From contig NZ_CP125295.1 in NCBI RefSeq assembly GCF_030412785.1, positions 3,658,001 through 3,722,000 on the forward strand: a DNA stretch of 64,000 bases, given 5' to 3'. A model generated the notes under the pieces. The model was given only the letters and a program-made list of their open reading frames with translations, was not told where the DNA came from and did no database searches. Of this stretch, positions 35,724-45,089 are shown in pieces; within the stretch, counting starts at the first letter, position 1, and every line of letters begins with the position of its first letter. The translations under genes were made by a program, and so were the position numbers. This DNA comes from Paraburkholderia sabiae (GTDB taxonomy: Bacteria; Pseudomonadota; Gammaproteobacteria; Burkholderiales; Burkholderiaceae).

Positions 35724-35740
35724 AGGTGAGGTTATCCGGG
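35724..35740 (-). repeat. Origin-type iteron outside the origin
   Basis: AGGTGAGGTTATCCGGG, followed by AG. Confidence 0.65.
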
Positions 35741-35764
35741 AGCCGCGTCCGTCGTTGCGCGCGG

Positions 35765-36388
35765 CTAGCCGGTGACGATCAGCAGCACGCCCGTGACGGT
35801 CAGCGCGCCGCACCAGAGCCAGTCGAAATTGATCCAGCCACGGCGCAGCATGCCGAGTCCGAGATACTGATAAGCGAGCAGCGCGATTGCGCCCGCCGTC
35901 GCGAGCGTGACGAGGGTATGCACGGCCGTCACCTGACCGACCGATTCAAGCGAACTGCCGACAGGCATGCCCGCGCCGCACAGCGGCAGCAGCGCGGGCA
36001 GCAGCATGAGGCCCGCGCCGTGCATCGTCGCCATCGCCGCCGACCACAGCGCGAGTCCGACGAAACCCGCCGTCATGCCGACGCGCACACGCTGCCGATG
36101 CCCATAGAAATGGTGATACGCGGCCCACGCAATCAGCAGCACGCCCATGAACGTCCGCAGATGCTCGGTACGCGTGAACAGCCCGAGTGCGACGGCCGAC
36201 GTCGTCACGAACATCACGGCGACCGCGTGCCCGAGCGCGAGCGGCGGCAGCGCCAGCAGCACGGCCTTGCGGCTGCGCTGCTGAAGCCCGAGCGCGGCTG
36301 CGAACAGCCAGCCCATCGCGGGATTCACGCCGTGAAAAATCCCGCTGCCGATCACCGTCGCCCACACGCCGTTCATTTCAACGTTCAC
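35765..36388 (-). CDS. Integral membrane protein, SBP56 operon partner
   Basis: A 207-residue hydrophobic protein with about six transmembrane helices, starting with VIGSGIFHGVNPAMGWLFAAALG. The conserved-looking HGVNPAMGW and THMHGAG-like stretches (TMHGAGLMLLP) suggest a metal or redox partner, but I know of no assigned function. A GTG start at 36388 overlaps the SBP56 stop as GTGA; ATG 36376 is the alternative. The tight coupling argues for a shared role in thiol or selenium metabolism. Confidence 0.75.
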   Translation of the reverse strand: MNVEMNGVWATVIGSGIFHGVNPAMGWLFAAALGLQQRSRKAVLLALPPLALGHAVAVMFVTTSAVALGLFTRTEHLRTFMGVLLIAWAAYHHFYGHRQRVRVGMTAGFVGLALWSAAMATMHGAGLMLLPALLPLCGAGMPVGSSLESVGQVTAVHTLVTLATAGAIALLAYQYLGLGMLRRGWINFDWLWCGALTVTGVLLIVTG

Positions 36389-37779
36389 GGATAGCAATAC
36401 GAATCCGACGACGCATCGCCACCTTCGAGCCGGATCTGATGCGGACGATGCGACTTCGGCCAGTCGACGAAAAAGTCCTTCGCAACGTTGAGGCCGCCGC
36501 TCTTGTCCGCGTTGAGACTGACCATCCAGCCGTCGAGGCCTTCCGTGTAGAACTGATCGTCGATCGCGCCGTAGAGCGAGTTGGTGAAGTACACACGGCT
36601 GCCGTCGCGGCTCACTTCGACCATCTGCGGGCCGCCGTTCAGCGGACGCTCGCCCGCCGCCGGATGCGTCGCGCGCGCGGCAATCCCGCCGATGCGCACC
36701 GTGCCCGTCAGTTCGGGCTTCGTCGGATCGGACACGTCGTATTGCCGCAGATCGCCCGTGCCCCAGCACGACACGTACAGGAAGCGGTCGTCGAGCGACA
36801 GCGCGATATCGGTGACGAGCGGCGGAACCGCGCCGAAGCCTTTGAGCATCGGCGGGAGCACGGAGGCGTCGGCGGGCTCGGCGGGAATCTCGATTATCTT
36901 GCGCGCGGCCCACTGGTCGCCGTCGCGATACCACGTCCAGATCGACGCGGACAGATCCTTGAGACTGATCACCGAATTGACGAAGCCGTACGCTTTGGTC
37001 GGATCGTGCGCGGGACGCAGTTCGAACACCAGTTGATTCTCCGCGCCGAAATCGACGACCTGCTTGTGCTTGCGCGTGTTCATGTCCCAGAAGTGCAGCC
37101 GATGCCCATACTTCCCCCCGAGCAGCACTTCCGGCACGAGCCCGTTCTCGAACGTCGCGGGCAGGCCCCATTCGCTTGTCACGACGGTGTCGTAGCCGAG
37201 GTGCCACCAGCCGTCGTACGACAGTTCCTGCGGGCCGCGGTCGATTTCCCATTGGCCGCGAATGTCGAACGTTTCGTGATCCATCAGAAAGATGCCGCCG
37301 GGCGCTTCGCCTTGCGCGTTCGCGAGCGACACCACGTAAATGCCCTGCGGTCCGCAGTGAACCGTGTGCGGGCGCGAATAGCCCGCTTTTTCCGCGACTT
37401 CCGATGGTTCGAGCACGCGCACGATCTGCGGCTTCCGCTTGTCGGGCTTCGTATCGAGAATATGGATGCGCGACGAACGCAGCCCAGGCACGACGAGATA
37501 GCGGCGCTCCGTATGTGGATGCGGCGCGTTCGGACACAGACACGAACTGCACGCGTTCCACCCGAAGTGATGCAGCTCGTCGCCCGTATTCGGCATCGGC
37601 ACGCGGCCGACGATGCGGCCATATTCCGCCGAGCCCGGATCGACATCGACGACAGCGAGTTCATCGGGCGATTCGCGCGACGGATCGAAGCTCGCCACAT
37701 ACGCGACGGTTTCCTTCGGCGCGCTGCCGGCCATGCGCGCGGAAGGATAGAAGGTCGGATCGGGTTTCCATGTCGCCAT
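36385..37779 (-). CDS. Selenium-binding protein SBP56 / methanethiol oxidase family
   Basis: A 464-residue beta-propeller protein of the SBP56/MtoX family. It contains the metal/selenium-linked histidines and cysteines of the family: DELHHFGWNACSSC, RPHTVHCGP, GWWHLGYDTVVTSEWG, DIALSLDDRFLYVSCWGTGD. Bacterial members oxidise methanethiol to formaldehyde, hydrogen sulfide and hydrogen peroxide using copper. There is no export signal, unlike some periplasmic MtoX proteins. It is followed by an overlapping membrane-protein gene. Confidence 0.92.
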   Translation of the reverse strand: MATWKPDPTFYPSARMAGSAPKETVAYVASFDPSRESPDELAVVDVDPGSAEYGRIVGRVPMPNTGDELHHFGWNACSSCLCPNAPHPHTERRYLVVPGLRSSRIHILDTKPDKRKPQIVRVLEPSEVAEKAGYSRPHTVHCGPQGIYVVSLANAQGEAPGGIFLMDHETFDIRGQWEIDRGPQELSYDGWWHLGYDTVVTSEWGLPATFENGLVPEVLLGGKYGHRLHFWDMNTRKHKQVVDFGAENQLVFELRPAHDPTKAYGFVNSVISLKDLSASIWTWYRDGDQWAARKIIEIPAEPADASVLPPMLKGFGAVPPLVTDIALSLDDRFLYVSCWGTGDLRQYDVSDPTKPELTGTVRIGGIAARATHPAAGERPLNGGPQMVEVSRDGSRVYFTNSLYGAIDDQFYTEGLDGWMVSLNADKSGGLNVAKDFFVDWPKSHRPHQIRLEGGDASSDSYCYP

Positions 37780-38000
37780 AGCTCAGTCTCCGGAAGATGT
37801 TGCGATGCGGCACGCGAATCACGCGCATCGTTCACGAAGGACGATGCGTGCGTTTGAGCTTTTTACTGTAGGCAATTTCGCGGCGGCTTGCGGGATTGAT
37901 GAGCCTTTGCGAAGCGGTACATATGCGCTCGCGCCGGTTTGGCTGCGTTAGCGTCGATTCATCATGCATGTGCACCATGCAGCTTAAAATGGCGCAATTC

Positions 38001-38030
38001 CGCCGCTTTTTTTCGCCGCTTTTTTTTCGC
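38001..38030 (+). repeat. Tandem CGCCGC-poly(T) repeat
   Basis: CGCCGCTTTTTTT occurs twice in tandem and a third CGCC follows. It lies about 30-60 bp upstream of the LuxR gene. Variable T-tracts of this kind can slip during replication. Confidence 0.5.
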
Positions 38031-38061
38031 CCTATTTTTGCCACATAGCCGCACTTCGATC

Positions 38062-38880
38062 ATGCGTTCATGGCGTCTCGACCGTCCCGTTTCGCAAGGG
38101 CAGCTGGATCTCAGCCGCGCGACGGGACTCGTGTCGTCGATCGGCAGCGACGACTCGAACGCGCTCGCCGCCGAAGTGCTGAAACTGCTCGGCGACATCG
38201 CCGCGATTTCGCAGTGCACGATCTTCGCGTACGAGTTCGGCAACCGGCCGCGCACGGTATCGGTGGCGGATCATCGCGGCGGGCGCTTTCTGCGCGATGT
38301 CGCCGATACCTACGCGCGTCATTTCTATGCGCTCGACGGCAACCAGAAGATCGTTTCATCGGCGCGCAACGACAAGCCCGGCTCGACGCTCGTGCTGCAT
38401 CAGCAGACCAGCGACGACATCCTCAACGAAGCGTATCGCGCGGCGTGCTATCAGCAGCCGAACGTGTCGGACCGCGTGTCACTGCTCGTGCAGCCGACAG
38501 CCGATGTCTGGCTCTCGGTGAACCTGTATCGCGATCGCCGTTTCGGCAATTACCATCCGCGCGAAATCGCGCTGATCGAAGCGATGGCGCCGTTGATCGC
38601 GCACGCGGCGAAGCATCACTACGCGATCTGCGGCCAGCGCGACATGGCGATTTCGCATCTGATGCTCGCGCGCGTGCGCGGCCTCTGTCCCGAACTGTCG
38701 AAGCGCGAACTCGACGTGCTGACGGGCGTACTCGAAGGACGCACCGCTCAGGAAATCGGCGACACGATGGGCATCAAGGCGACGAGCGTCGTCACGTATC
38801 AGAAGCGCGCGTTCCGGCGGCTCGGCATTTCGAGCCAGCGTCAACTGTTCGCGCTGTGCATCGGGCCGGGCAAGGTCTGA
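38062..38880 (+). CDS. LuxR-family transcriptional regulator
   Basis: A 272-residue regulator. The N-terminal 190 residues are an uncharacterised sensory domain (not a receiver; no phospho-Asp). The C-terminal LuxR HTH covers about 205-265 (LSKRELDVLTGVLEGRTAQEIGDTMGIKATSVVTYQKRAFRRLG). It is encoded just before the transporter/hydroxylase operon on the same strand and probably activates it. The start at 38062 is chosen because earlier codons fall in the poly(T) repeat region. Confidence 0.85.
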   Translation: MRSWRLDRPVSQGQLDLSRATGLVSSIGSDDSNALAAEVLKLLGDIAAISQCTIFAYEFGNRPRTVSVADHRGGRFLRDVADTYARHFYALDGNQKIVSSARNDKPGSTLVLHQQTSDDILNEAYRAACYQQPNVSDRVSLLVQPTADVWLSVNLYRDRRFGNYHPREIALIEAMAPLIAHAAKHHYAICGQRDMAISHLMLARVRGLCPELSKRELDVLTGVLEGRTAQEIGDTMGIKATSVVTYQKRAFRRLGISSQRQLFALCIGPGKV

Positions 38881-38888
38881 CGCGCGCC

Positions 38889-38924
38889 GCTCATTTCGTT
38901 GCTCATTTCGCTGCTCATTTCCCC
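38889..38924 (+). repeat. Three tandem 12-bp repeats
   Basis: GCTCATTTCGTT, GCTCATTTCGCT and GCTCATTTCCCC follow one another between the luxR-type gene and the MFS gene. They could be activator half-sites or simple slippage. Confidence 0.5.
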
Positions 38925-39036
38925 GATTTATCCGCGTTTTCCCCAGGCCCGAACGACCTTCGGTTTGTACCCAAAATGAGGACAGGCGGCGCGCCGTCGC
39001 GCTCCATACTCCGACGCAAACATCGGAGACAACGGT

Positions 39037-40398
39037 ATGGAATCCTCTTCGCAAGCCGGCGCGCTGCATGCGGCGCCCGCCACCGCGCCGCAAACACACG
39101 AACAGCCTGTGATCGCCAAAGTATCGCGGCATCTGCTGTGGTTTCTGTTCGTGCTGTTCTTCTTCTCGTTCCTCGACCGCATCAACATCGGTTTCGCCGG
39201 CCTGACGATGATGAAGGACCTCGGCCTCACGAGCACGCAGTTCGGGCTCGCGACGACGCTCTTCTACGTCGCGTACATCGCGTTCGGCATTCCGGGCAAT
39301 GTCGTGCTGGCGCGCATCGGCGCACGCAAGTGGATCGGCACGATCATGATCGCGTGGGGCATTGCGTCGACGGCGACGATGTTCGCGACCAGCCCCGGCA
39401 CGCTGTACGTGCTGCGCGTGCTGGTCGGCGTGACGGAAGCGGGCTTTTTGCCGGGCATTCTGCTGTATCTGACTTACTGGTTTCCGGCCGCGTATCGGGC
39501 GCGCGCCAACGCGCTCTTCATGATCGCGATGCCCGTGACGGCGGCTGTCGGTTCCGCGTTGTCGGGCTTCATTCTCGGGCTCGACGGCACGATGGGTTTG
39601 AAGGGCTGGCAATGGCTCTTCTTGCTCGAAGGCTTGCCGTCGGCGATTCTCGGTCTCGTGGTGTATGCATATCTCGACGACGGTCCGCAGCAGGCACGCT
39701 GGCTCGACGAAGAAGAAAAGCGCACGCTTGCCGCGACGCTTGCGGCCGAACATAAGCAGGACGTCACGGTGCAGACGAAAAACGGCAGCGCGCAAGGCAT
39801 CGTCAGCGAATTGCTGTCGCCTGTTGTCGTGAAGTTCGCGATTGCGTACTTTTGTCTCGTGAACACGCTGGCGATGGTTGCCGTGTGGACGCCGCTGATC
39901 GTGAAAAGCTTCAGCGCGGACGCGAGCAATCGCACGATCGGCCTGCTCGCCGCGATTCCGCAGATTTGCACGATCGTCGCGATGATCTGGTGGGGACGCC
40001 GCTCGGACCGCAAGCAGGAACGCAAATGGCATCTGATGCTGCCGATGCTGTTCTCCGCCGCCGGCTGGCTGTGCACTGCTTATTCGACGAACCCGGCTGT
40101 GCGGATGCTCGGCGTGTGCCTCGCGTCGGCGGGCTCGTACACGGCGATGTCGATCTTCTGGACCACGCCCGATCACGCATTGAGTTTCCGCGCACGGGCC
40201 ATCGGCATTGCCGTGATCAACGCGACGGGCAATATCAGTTCGGCGCTGAATCCGCTGATCGTCGGCTGGTTGAAGGACGCGACGCATAGCTTTACGTCGG
40301 GGCTGCTGTATTCGGCGGTGCTGCTGGTGATCGGCGTGATCGTCGTGACGCTGCTGCCGATGGACAAACGCGAAGCGCCGCGCGTACGCGCCGCTTGA
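39037..40398 (+). CDS. MFS transporter of the anion:cation symporter type
   Basis: A 453-residue, 12-helix transporter of the ACS family (tartrate, phthalate, 4-hydroxyphenylacetate and galactonate group). The N-terminal part has LFFFSFLDRINIGFAGLTMMKDLGL, with the LDRxNIGFA hallmark, and WGIASTATMF in helix 4. It probably imports the organic acid that the next gene product hydroxylates. It overlaps no gene; the hydroxylase starts 23 bp after its stop. Confidence 0.9.
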   Translation: MESSSQAGALHAAPATAPQTHEQPVIAKVSRHLLWFLFVLFFFSFLDRINIGFAGLTMMKDLGLTSTQFGLATTLFYVAYIAFGIPGNVVLARIGARKWIGTIMIAWGIASTATMFATSPGTLYVLRVLVGVTEAGFLPGILLYLTYWFPAAYRARANALFMIAMPVTAAVGSALSGFILGLDGTMGLKGWQWLFLLEGLPSAILGLVVYAYLDDGPQQARWLDEEEKRTLAATLAAEHKQDVTVQTKNGSAQGIVSELLSPVVVKFAIAYFCLVNTLAMVAVWTPLIVKSFSADASNRTIGLLAAIPQICTIVAMIWWGRRSDRKQERKWHLMLPMLFSAAGWLCTAYSTNPAVRMLGVCLASAGSYTAMSIFWTTPDHALSFRARAIGIAVINATGNISSALNPLIVGWLKDATHSFTSGLLYSAVLLVIGVIVVTLLPMDKREAPRVRAA

Positions 40399-40421
40399 AG
40401 GTATCGATTCAGGAGCATTGG

Positions 40422-42116
40422 ATGAACAGGCAATTCAAACCGTATCCGTTCACGGCGAAGCACTACGCAGCGCGCGTGCCGCAACTGAAGCAGGGCGTCG
40501 ATGCGAAGCGCCATGCGGTGACGATCGTCGGCGGCGGGCCGGTCGGTCTCGCGGTCGCGCTCGGTCTCGCGAATCACGGCGTGCCGTGCGTGCTGATCGA
40601 AGCGGACGATTCCGTCTGCTACGGCAGCCGCGCGATCTGCATTTCGCGCCGCAGTCTGGAGATCATCGAACGCCTTGGCGCCGTCGATGGTTTTCTAAAG
40701 ACGGGCTTGCCGTGGACGGGCGGACGCAGCTTCTATCGCGACACGGAAGTGCTGCACTTCACGATGCCGCAAGACGAAAACCAGAAGCTGCCGCCGATGG
40801 TGAACCTCGCGCAATATCACATCGAACAGTTTCTGCTCGATGCAGCGGAAAAGCGCGCCGATCTGATCGATATCAGATGGCAAACGCGCGTGACGTCGAT
40901 CGATTCGCGCGACGACGGCGCGACGCTGCAACTCACCACGCCCGACGGCGACTACGCGCTCGAAACCGATTGGGTCGTGGCCGCCGACGGCGGCCGCAGC
41001 GCGATCCGCGAAGCGCTCGGTTTGCAGTTGCAGGGCACGAGTTACGAAGGCCGCTATGTGATCGTCGATATCGAACTGCAAAGCGATCGGCCGACGGAAC
41101 GTCTCGCGTATTTCGATCCTTCGTCGAATCCGGGTTCGACGGTGCTCGTGCATAAACAGCCGGATAACGTGTGGCGCATCGACTATCAGCTGCGCGACGG
41201 CGAGGACGCGGAACAGGCCGTGAAGCCCGAAAACGTGATGCCGCGCGTGCAAAGCCTGCTCGACATGATGGGTGAGAAGGGCGAATGGTCGCCCATCTGG
41301 ATCACGATCTACAAGGCGAATGCGCTGACGCTCGAACGTTATCGACACGACCGCGTGATGTTCGCGGGCGACGCCGCGCATCTCGTCCCCATCTTCGGCG
41401 TGCGCGGCGCGAATTCGGGTATCGACGACGCGGACAACATCGCGTGGAAACTCGCGTTCGTCGTCAAAGGGCTGGCGTCGGCGTCGCTGCTCGACAGCTA
41501 TTCCGACGAGCGCGTCGCGGCCACGCACGAGAACCTGAGCTACGGCACGAAGAGTACCGAATTCATGGCGCCGCCGTCGTTCGCATTCGATCTGATGCGC
41601 AAGGCCGTGTTGAGCCTGGCCGTGAAGCATCCGGGCGTGCGCTCGCTGATCAATCCGCGGCAGACGTCGGCGATCACGTATGTACATTCGCCGCTGAATG
41701 TCGCCGATAGCGATGTGTTTGCGTCGGGGCCGATGCCGGGCGCGGTACTCGCCGAGTATCCGTTGACGATCGCCGAAGGCGGGCATGCGCGCGAAGCGCA
41801 TCTGACGGATCTAGTCGGCGTGCGCTTTACCGCACTGTATTTCAGTGAAGAGGCCGAGGTGCCCGACAGTTTCAACGCGCTCGTCCCCGCGATGCGCGAG
41901 CGCGATGTGCCGTTCAAGATGGTGCCGCTGAGCGCGCGTCTGAATCCGCAAGCGAAGGGCGTGCACGCGTGGGATCACACGGGCCGCATCTTCGAACGAT
42001 ACGACGCAAAGCCGGGCACCGTGTATCTGGTGCGCCCGGATGGGCATGTGCTCGGGCGCTGGCGTGATGCCAGTGCAGCGGATATCGAAGCGGCGATCAC
42101 GCGCGCGCTCGCTTGA
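40422..42116 (+). CDS. FAD-dependent aromatic hydroxylase (MhpA/PheA-like)
   Basis: A 564-residue class A flavin monooxygenase. FAD motifs are GGGPVG (37-42), DGGRSAIRE (about 195) and RVMFAGDAAHLVPIFGVRGANSGIDDADN (about 305-335). A C-terminal thioredoxin-like domain is typical of phenol and 3-(3-hydroxyphenyl)propionate hydroxylases. It likely ortho-hydroxylates a hydroxylated aromatic acid with NAD(P)H and oxygen. The start at 40422 follows AGGAG. It sits between the transporter and a DUF2783 gene; no ring-cleavage dioxygenase is in the window, so the substrate is not fixed. Confidence 0.9.
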   Translation: MNRQFKPYPFTAKHYAARVPQLKQGVDAKRHAVTIVGGGPVGLAVALGLANHGVPCVLIEADDSVCYGSRAICISRRSLEIIERLGAVDGFLKTGLPWTGGRSFYRDTEVLHFTMPQDENQKLPPMVNLAQYHIEQFLLDAAEKRADLIDIRWQTRVTSIDSRDDGATLQLTTPDGDYALETDWVVAADGGRSAIREALGLQLQGTSYEGRYVIVDIELQSDRPTERLAYFDPSSNPGSTVLVHKQPDNVWRIDYQLRDGEDAEQAVKPENVMPRVQSLLDMMGEKGEWSPIWITIYKANALTLERYRHDRVMFAGDAAHLVPIFGVRGANSGIDDADNIAWKLAFVVKGLASASLLDSYSDERVAATHENLSYGTKSTEFMAPPSFAFDLMRKAVLSLAVKHPGVRSLINPRQTSAITYVHSPLNVADSDVFASGPMPGAVLAEYPLTIAEGGHAREAHLTDLVGVRFTALYFSEEAEVPDSFNALVPAMRERDVPFKMVPLSARLNPQAKGVHAWDHTGRIFERYDAKPGTVYLVRPDGHVLGRWRDASAADIEAAITRALA

Positions 42117-42143
42117 CGAACGAATCTACGAATGGAGAACGCA

Positions 42144-42323
42144 ATGACCGATGCAGAACTCGACGCCGTCTACACGCGGCTATGCAAGACGATGACTGAA
42201 CTCGGCGAGGCGAGCGCGCCGCTGTTTCTTGCGCGCTTCGCGCTGCTCGCGATCGAGAAGATTGGCGATGCCGATGTGTCGTTAGGATTGGTCGATGCGG
42301 CGAGAGATGGCGCTGGCGAGTAG
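42144..42323 (+). CDS. DUF2783 family small protein
   Basis: A 59-residue protein (MTDAELDAVYTRLCKTMTEL and onward, with FLARFALLAIEKIGDA). It matches DUF2783, which is typically encoded directly after aromatic flavin monooxygenases and may be an accessory subunit. The start at 42144 follows TGGAGAA, 28 bp after the hydroxylase stop. Confidence 0.85.
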   Translation: MTDAELDAVYTRLCKTMTELGEASAPLFLARFALLAIEKIGDADVSLGLVDAARDGAGE

Positions 42324-42331
42324 CGCTCGCG

Positions 42332-42805
42332 TTACTCGGAATCGCGGTTTTCGCCGGCCGCGAGTTCCCTGATCAACGCATCAACAGCAACATACAGATC
42401 CTCGACGACCTTCGCGCCGACCTGCTTTTCCAGCGCCTGATACTCCGCCTCCAGCAGCGGCTTCATCCGCTCGACGACTTCCGCGCTCTGCGCCGTCAGC
42501 GACACGCGCACGCGTCGCTGGTCGTCTTCGAAGCGTTCTTTCGTCACGTGGCCGAGATCTTCCATCCGCGCGAGCACGCCAGCGAGACTCGGACTCGAAA
42601 TCGTGCACAGCGCGCACAACTGCCGCGGTTCCAGCGGACCGTTTTCATGCAGCGCGCGAATGATGCGCCACTGCTGTTCGGTGAGCCCTTGCGCCGTCAG
42701 CAGCGGACGAAAGCGCGCCATCATGAGTTCGCGCGCGCGCAGCAGCAGCATCGGCAGATTGCGATGCATCGCGGGAATGGCAGTGCGGGAGCGGGACGTC
42801 ACCAT
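42332..42805 (-). CDS. MarR-family regulator (HpaR-like)
   Basis: A 157-residue winged-HTH regulator. LLRARELMMARFRPLLTAQGLTEQQWRIIRALHENGPL and SSPSLAGVLARMEDLGHVTKERFEDDQRRVRVSLT strongly resemble HpaR, the repressor of homoprotocatechuate degradation. It converges on the hydroxylase/DUF2783 operon with eight bases between stops, so it may regulate aromatic metabolism in trans. The start is uncertain (42805, 42769 or 42754), since no strong ribosome site is visible. Confidence 0.82.
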   Translation of the reverse strand: MVTSRSRTAIPAMHRNLPMLLLRARELMMARFRPLLTAQGLTEQQWRIIRALHENGPLEPRQLCALCTISSPSLAGVLARMEDLGHVTKERFEDDQRRVRVSLTAQSAEVVERMKPLLEAEYQALEKQVGAKVVEDLYVAVDALIRELAAGENRDSE

Positions 42806-43097
42806 CGAATCGAAGCCTGAAAAAAGCGATTCGCTAGCATATAAGCAAATCGCCTCCGACGACAGTCGCGCACTACGGCTTTTCTTTAGTGCGCCTGGTG
42901 TTTCCGAAGGCTTCGGCGGAATTTTGACGCTGGCTAGAATGAGAAAGCTGTCAGGAGACGGCATCTCGGGAAAACAGGTCGACTGTCGCGTGCAGCCGAC
43001 GAAAGTGCCCAGGAGAAACCCTCGGAAGCATTTTCCCGACCGCTCGGTCGGTTTATCCTACGCACCCCGGCGTATTTTTTTGAGATTGAGGACACCC

Positions 43098-44060
43098 GTG
43101 TACGTCCATCACCAGTTCTTCGACGATGCCGATGCCCACGCGGCCGCGCTGCGGGGTTGGGATCAGCGTTACGACCAGATCGGCTCCGGCGCGTTTCGCA
43201 GCGCGGTGAAGCAAATCGCGCTGGACGGCGTGCAGATCTTCCACGAGTCGGCCAATTTGCGCGTCGTGCAGCGTGGGCAACTACCCGAGAAGCACGTGAT
43301 TTTCGGCATTCCGCTCACGGGCGGCGGCGCGTTTTCGTTCGGCGGCGTGCGGATCGATCGCGGCGGCTTCGTGATGGCGCAGGGCGGCATGCCGTTCGAA
43401 TTCCATTCGCCCGATGACATGGCGCTGATCGGCGTCGTCATCGATTCCGACATGCTGCAAGGTGTCGCCGATTGCGCGGGCGTCGATCTCGACGACAGTC
43501 TGTTTCGCCGGACCGTGATCGACATTCCGAACGCCGCGTGCACGCGCGCGGGCGTGCAACTCGCGACGCTGATCGAGCGCGTGCTCGCGCAACCCGCCGG
43601 TTTCGACGACCTGCACGCGCAGCGCGCGGTGCGCAATCAGGTGAATGAGGCGCTCGTCGATCTGCTCGCGTATCACGTGCCCGCGTCATCGAACCGGCTG
43701 ACGTATGCGTGTCAGGCCGATATCGTGCGACGCATTCATGACTTCGTGATCAATCATCCCGAAGAGCCGTTCGATATTCAGAGTCTCTGCACGCAGTTAC
43801 GCGTGAGTCGTCGCACGGTGCAGAACAGCTTTCAGGCAGTCGTGCAAACCAATCCGCTGACATACGTGCGCTCGTTGCGGCTTGCACAGGTGCGGCGTCT
43901 GCTGCTCGATACGCGACAGTCGGATCTGTCCGTCAGCGATGCCGCCGCGCAGTGGGGCTTCGTGCATCTCGGCCATTTCGCCAATGCGTACAAGGCGCAG
44001 TTCGGCGAGTTGCCTTCGCATACGGCGCGCAGAACATCGCGTGTGAGCATCGCGCGCTGA
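43098..44060 (+). CDS. AraC-family transcriptional regulator
   Basis: A 320-residue regulator. The C-terminal AraC domain has two HTHs (about 210-310, PFDIQSLCTQLRVSRRTVQNSF and WGFVHLGHFANAYKAQFGELPS), close in style to EutR/OruR types. The N-terminal 190 residues are a ligand-binding-like region. It starts at GTG (43098) with GAGG upstream. It converges on the HD-domain gene, which may be its target. Confidence 0.85.
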   Translation: MYVHHQFFDDADAHAAALRGWDQRYDQIGSGAFRSAVKQIALDGVQIFHESANLRVVQRGQLPEKHVIFGIPLTGGGAFSFGGVRIDRGGFVMAQGGMPFEFHSPDDMALIGVVIDSDMLQGVADCAGVDLDDSLFRRTVIDIPNAACTRAGVQLATLIERVLAQPAGFDDLHAQRAVRNQVNEALVDLLAYHVPASSNRLTYACQADIVRRIHDFVINHPEEPFDIQSLCTQLRVSRRTVQNSFQAVVQTNPLTYVRSLRLAQVRRLLLDTRQSDLSVSDAAAQWGFVHLGHFANAYKAQFGELPSHTARRTSRVSIAR

Positions 44061-44088
44061 ATCGTCAGAACCGCGGCATTCAATCGGC

Positions 44089-44124
44089 AAAAAGAAAAAA
44101 ATCCGCGTTCGCGAGAACGCGGAT
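44089..44124 (-). terminator. Rho-independent terminator of the HD-domain gene
   Basis: ATCCGCGTTC (44101-44110) pairs with GAACGCGGAT (44115-44124). On the minus strand it is followed by a T-run (the A-rich tract 44089-44100), so it terminates the gene at 44201-44890 and may also stop readthrough of the araC-type gene. Confidence 0.8.
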
Positions 44125-44200
44125 CTAAAGGCACGCTTGAGCGGAGACTGCAAGCGGCTTGATCGTCACACCCGTGACGAGGAGGTAGCCAGGATTGCGC

Positions 44201-44890
44201 TTACGCGTGGTTGTGCGCCGGATTGCGGCACACGCCCGCTTGCACGTTCGAATCGTTCCATGCCGAACCGAGGATGATGCTGCAGAAGTTCAGGCGCTTG
44301 TATTCGGGGTCTTTCAGCGCGAGCACGTCGGCCTTGACGTTGCCGAACGTCGTCAGCGGCTTGTGCTTCGTGCCGTTCGCGAAGGCATCGATGATGTTTT
44401 CCTTGAAGTTCTCGCCACGCGGATGCGCCGCGACAACGAGCTTGCGGTCGTCGGTCGAGAACTCGTCGTAGGCGAGACCCAGCACGTCCATTTCGACGCC
44501 CGCCGTCACCAGCGCGACGACCGGCTTCTTGTACTGCGGGATGCCCGGCGTCGTATGCAGCGCGATCGCGTCCCACACCATGTCGATGTCGTTTTCGCCG
44601 ATGCCATAGCCCTGCAGAAAATTGCGCGCGGCATTTGCGCCGTCCACTTCGAAGCGATCGTGTGCGCTGCTGTATTTCTGCATCAGGCCCATGTCATGGA
44701 ACATCGCGCCGATGTACAGCAACTCCGGGTCGTACTTCAGCTGCTTGCGCTCGCCCGTCAGCGCGCCGAACAGAAACACTCGACGCGAGTGGTGATAGAG
44801 CAGATCGGTTTCGGTGTCGCGCACGAGTTGCGTCGCTTCGCGCGCCATCTTGCTGTCGGGGATCTTGATGCCTGCGATGATTTCGCTCAT
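44201..44890 (-). CDS. HD-domain protein (cyanamide hydratase/DDI2-like)
   Basis: A 229-residue metal-dependent HD-fold protein. Metal ligands are seen in LYHHSRRVFLFGAL, IGAMFHDMGL and AIALHTTPG. This arrangement fits the HD group that includes cyanamide hydratase and related hydrolases of small nitrogen compounds. The exact reaction is not known. The start at 44890 follows GGAGAACC. It is a single gene. Confidence 0.85.
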   Translation of the reverse strand: MSEIIAGIKIPDSKMAREATQLVRDTETDLLYHHSRRVFLFGALTGERKQLKYDPELLYIGAMFHDMGLMQKYSSAHDRFEVDGANAARNFLQGYGIGENDIDMVWDAIALHTTPGIPQYKKPVVALVTAGVEMDVLGLAYDEFSTDDRKLVVAAHPRGENFKENIIDAFANGTKHKPLTTFGNVKADVLALKDPEYKRLNFCSIILGSAWNDSNVQAGVCRNPAHNHA

Positions 44891-45055
44891 TTCGGTTCTC
44901 CAGAACGTGATCGACGGTGGCCGTTCGCTGTTTCGAAGTGTGCGATCGGCGGGTGATCAAAGTGTAGGGAGAGCCCTTGCGCGCGGCAAAAGCATTGATA
45001 CGCGAGATGCTGCCAACCGCGCGCGGTTTTCTGCCAACGCCGCGGAGAAGCGCTG

Positions 45056-45072
45056 AGGTGAGGGTTTTCGGG
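45056..45072 (-). repeat. Origin-type iteron outside the origin (most distant copy)
   Basis: AGGTGAGGGTTTTCGGG, followed by AGA; identical to the copy at 33533. It lies between the HD gene start and the lysR 3' end. No further clear copy is seen from here to 64 kb. Confidence 0.8.
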
Positions 45073-45089
45073 AGACTCGCGTATGTGAC

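Larger units (their letters stand above)
35400..35764. other. Intergenic region with two iteron copies
   Basis: About 365 bp containing the cytochrome b561 promoter region and iterons at 35658 and 35724. A further CGGTGAG lies near 35614 and 35685 without the CGGG arm. No gene is visible. Confidence 0.55.
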
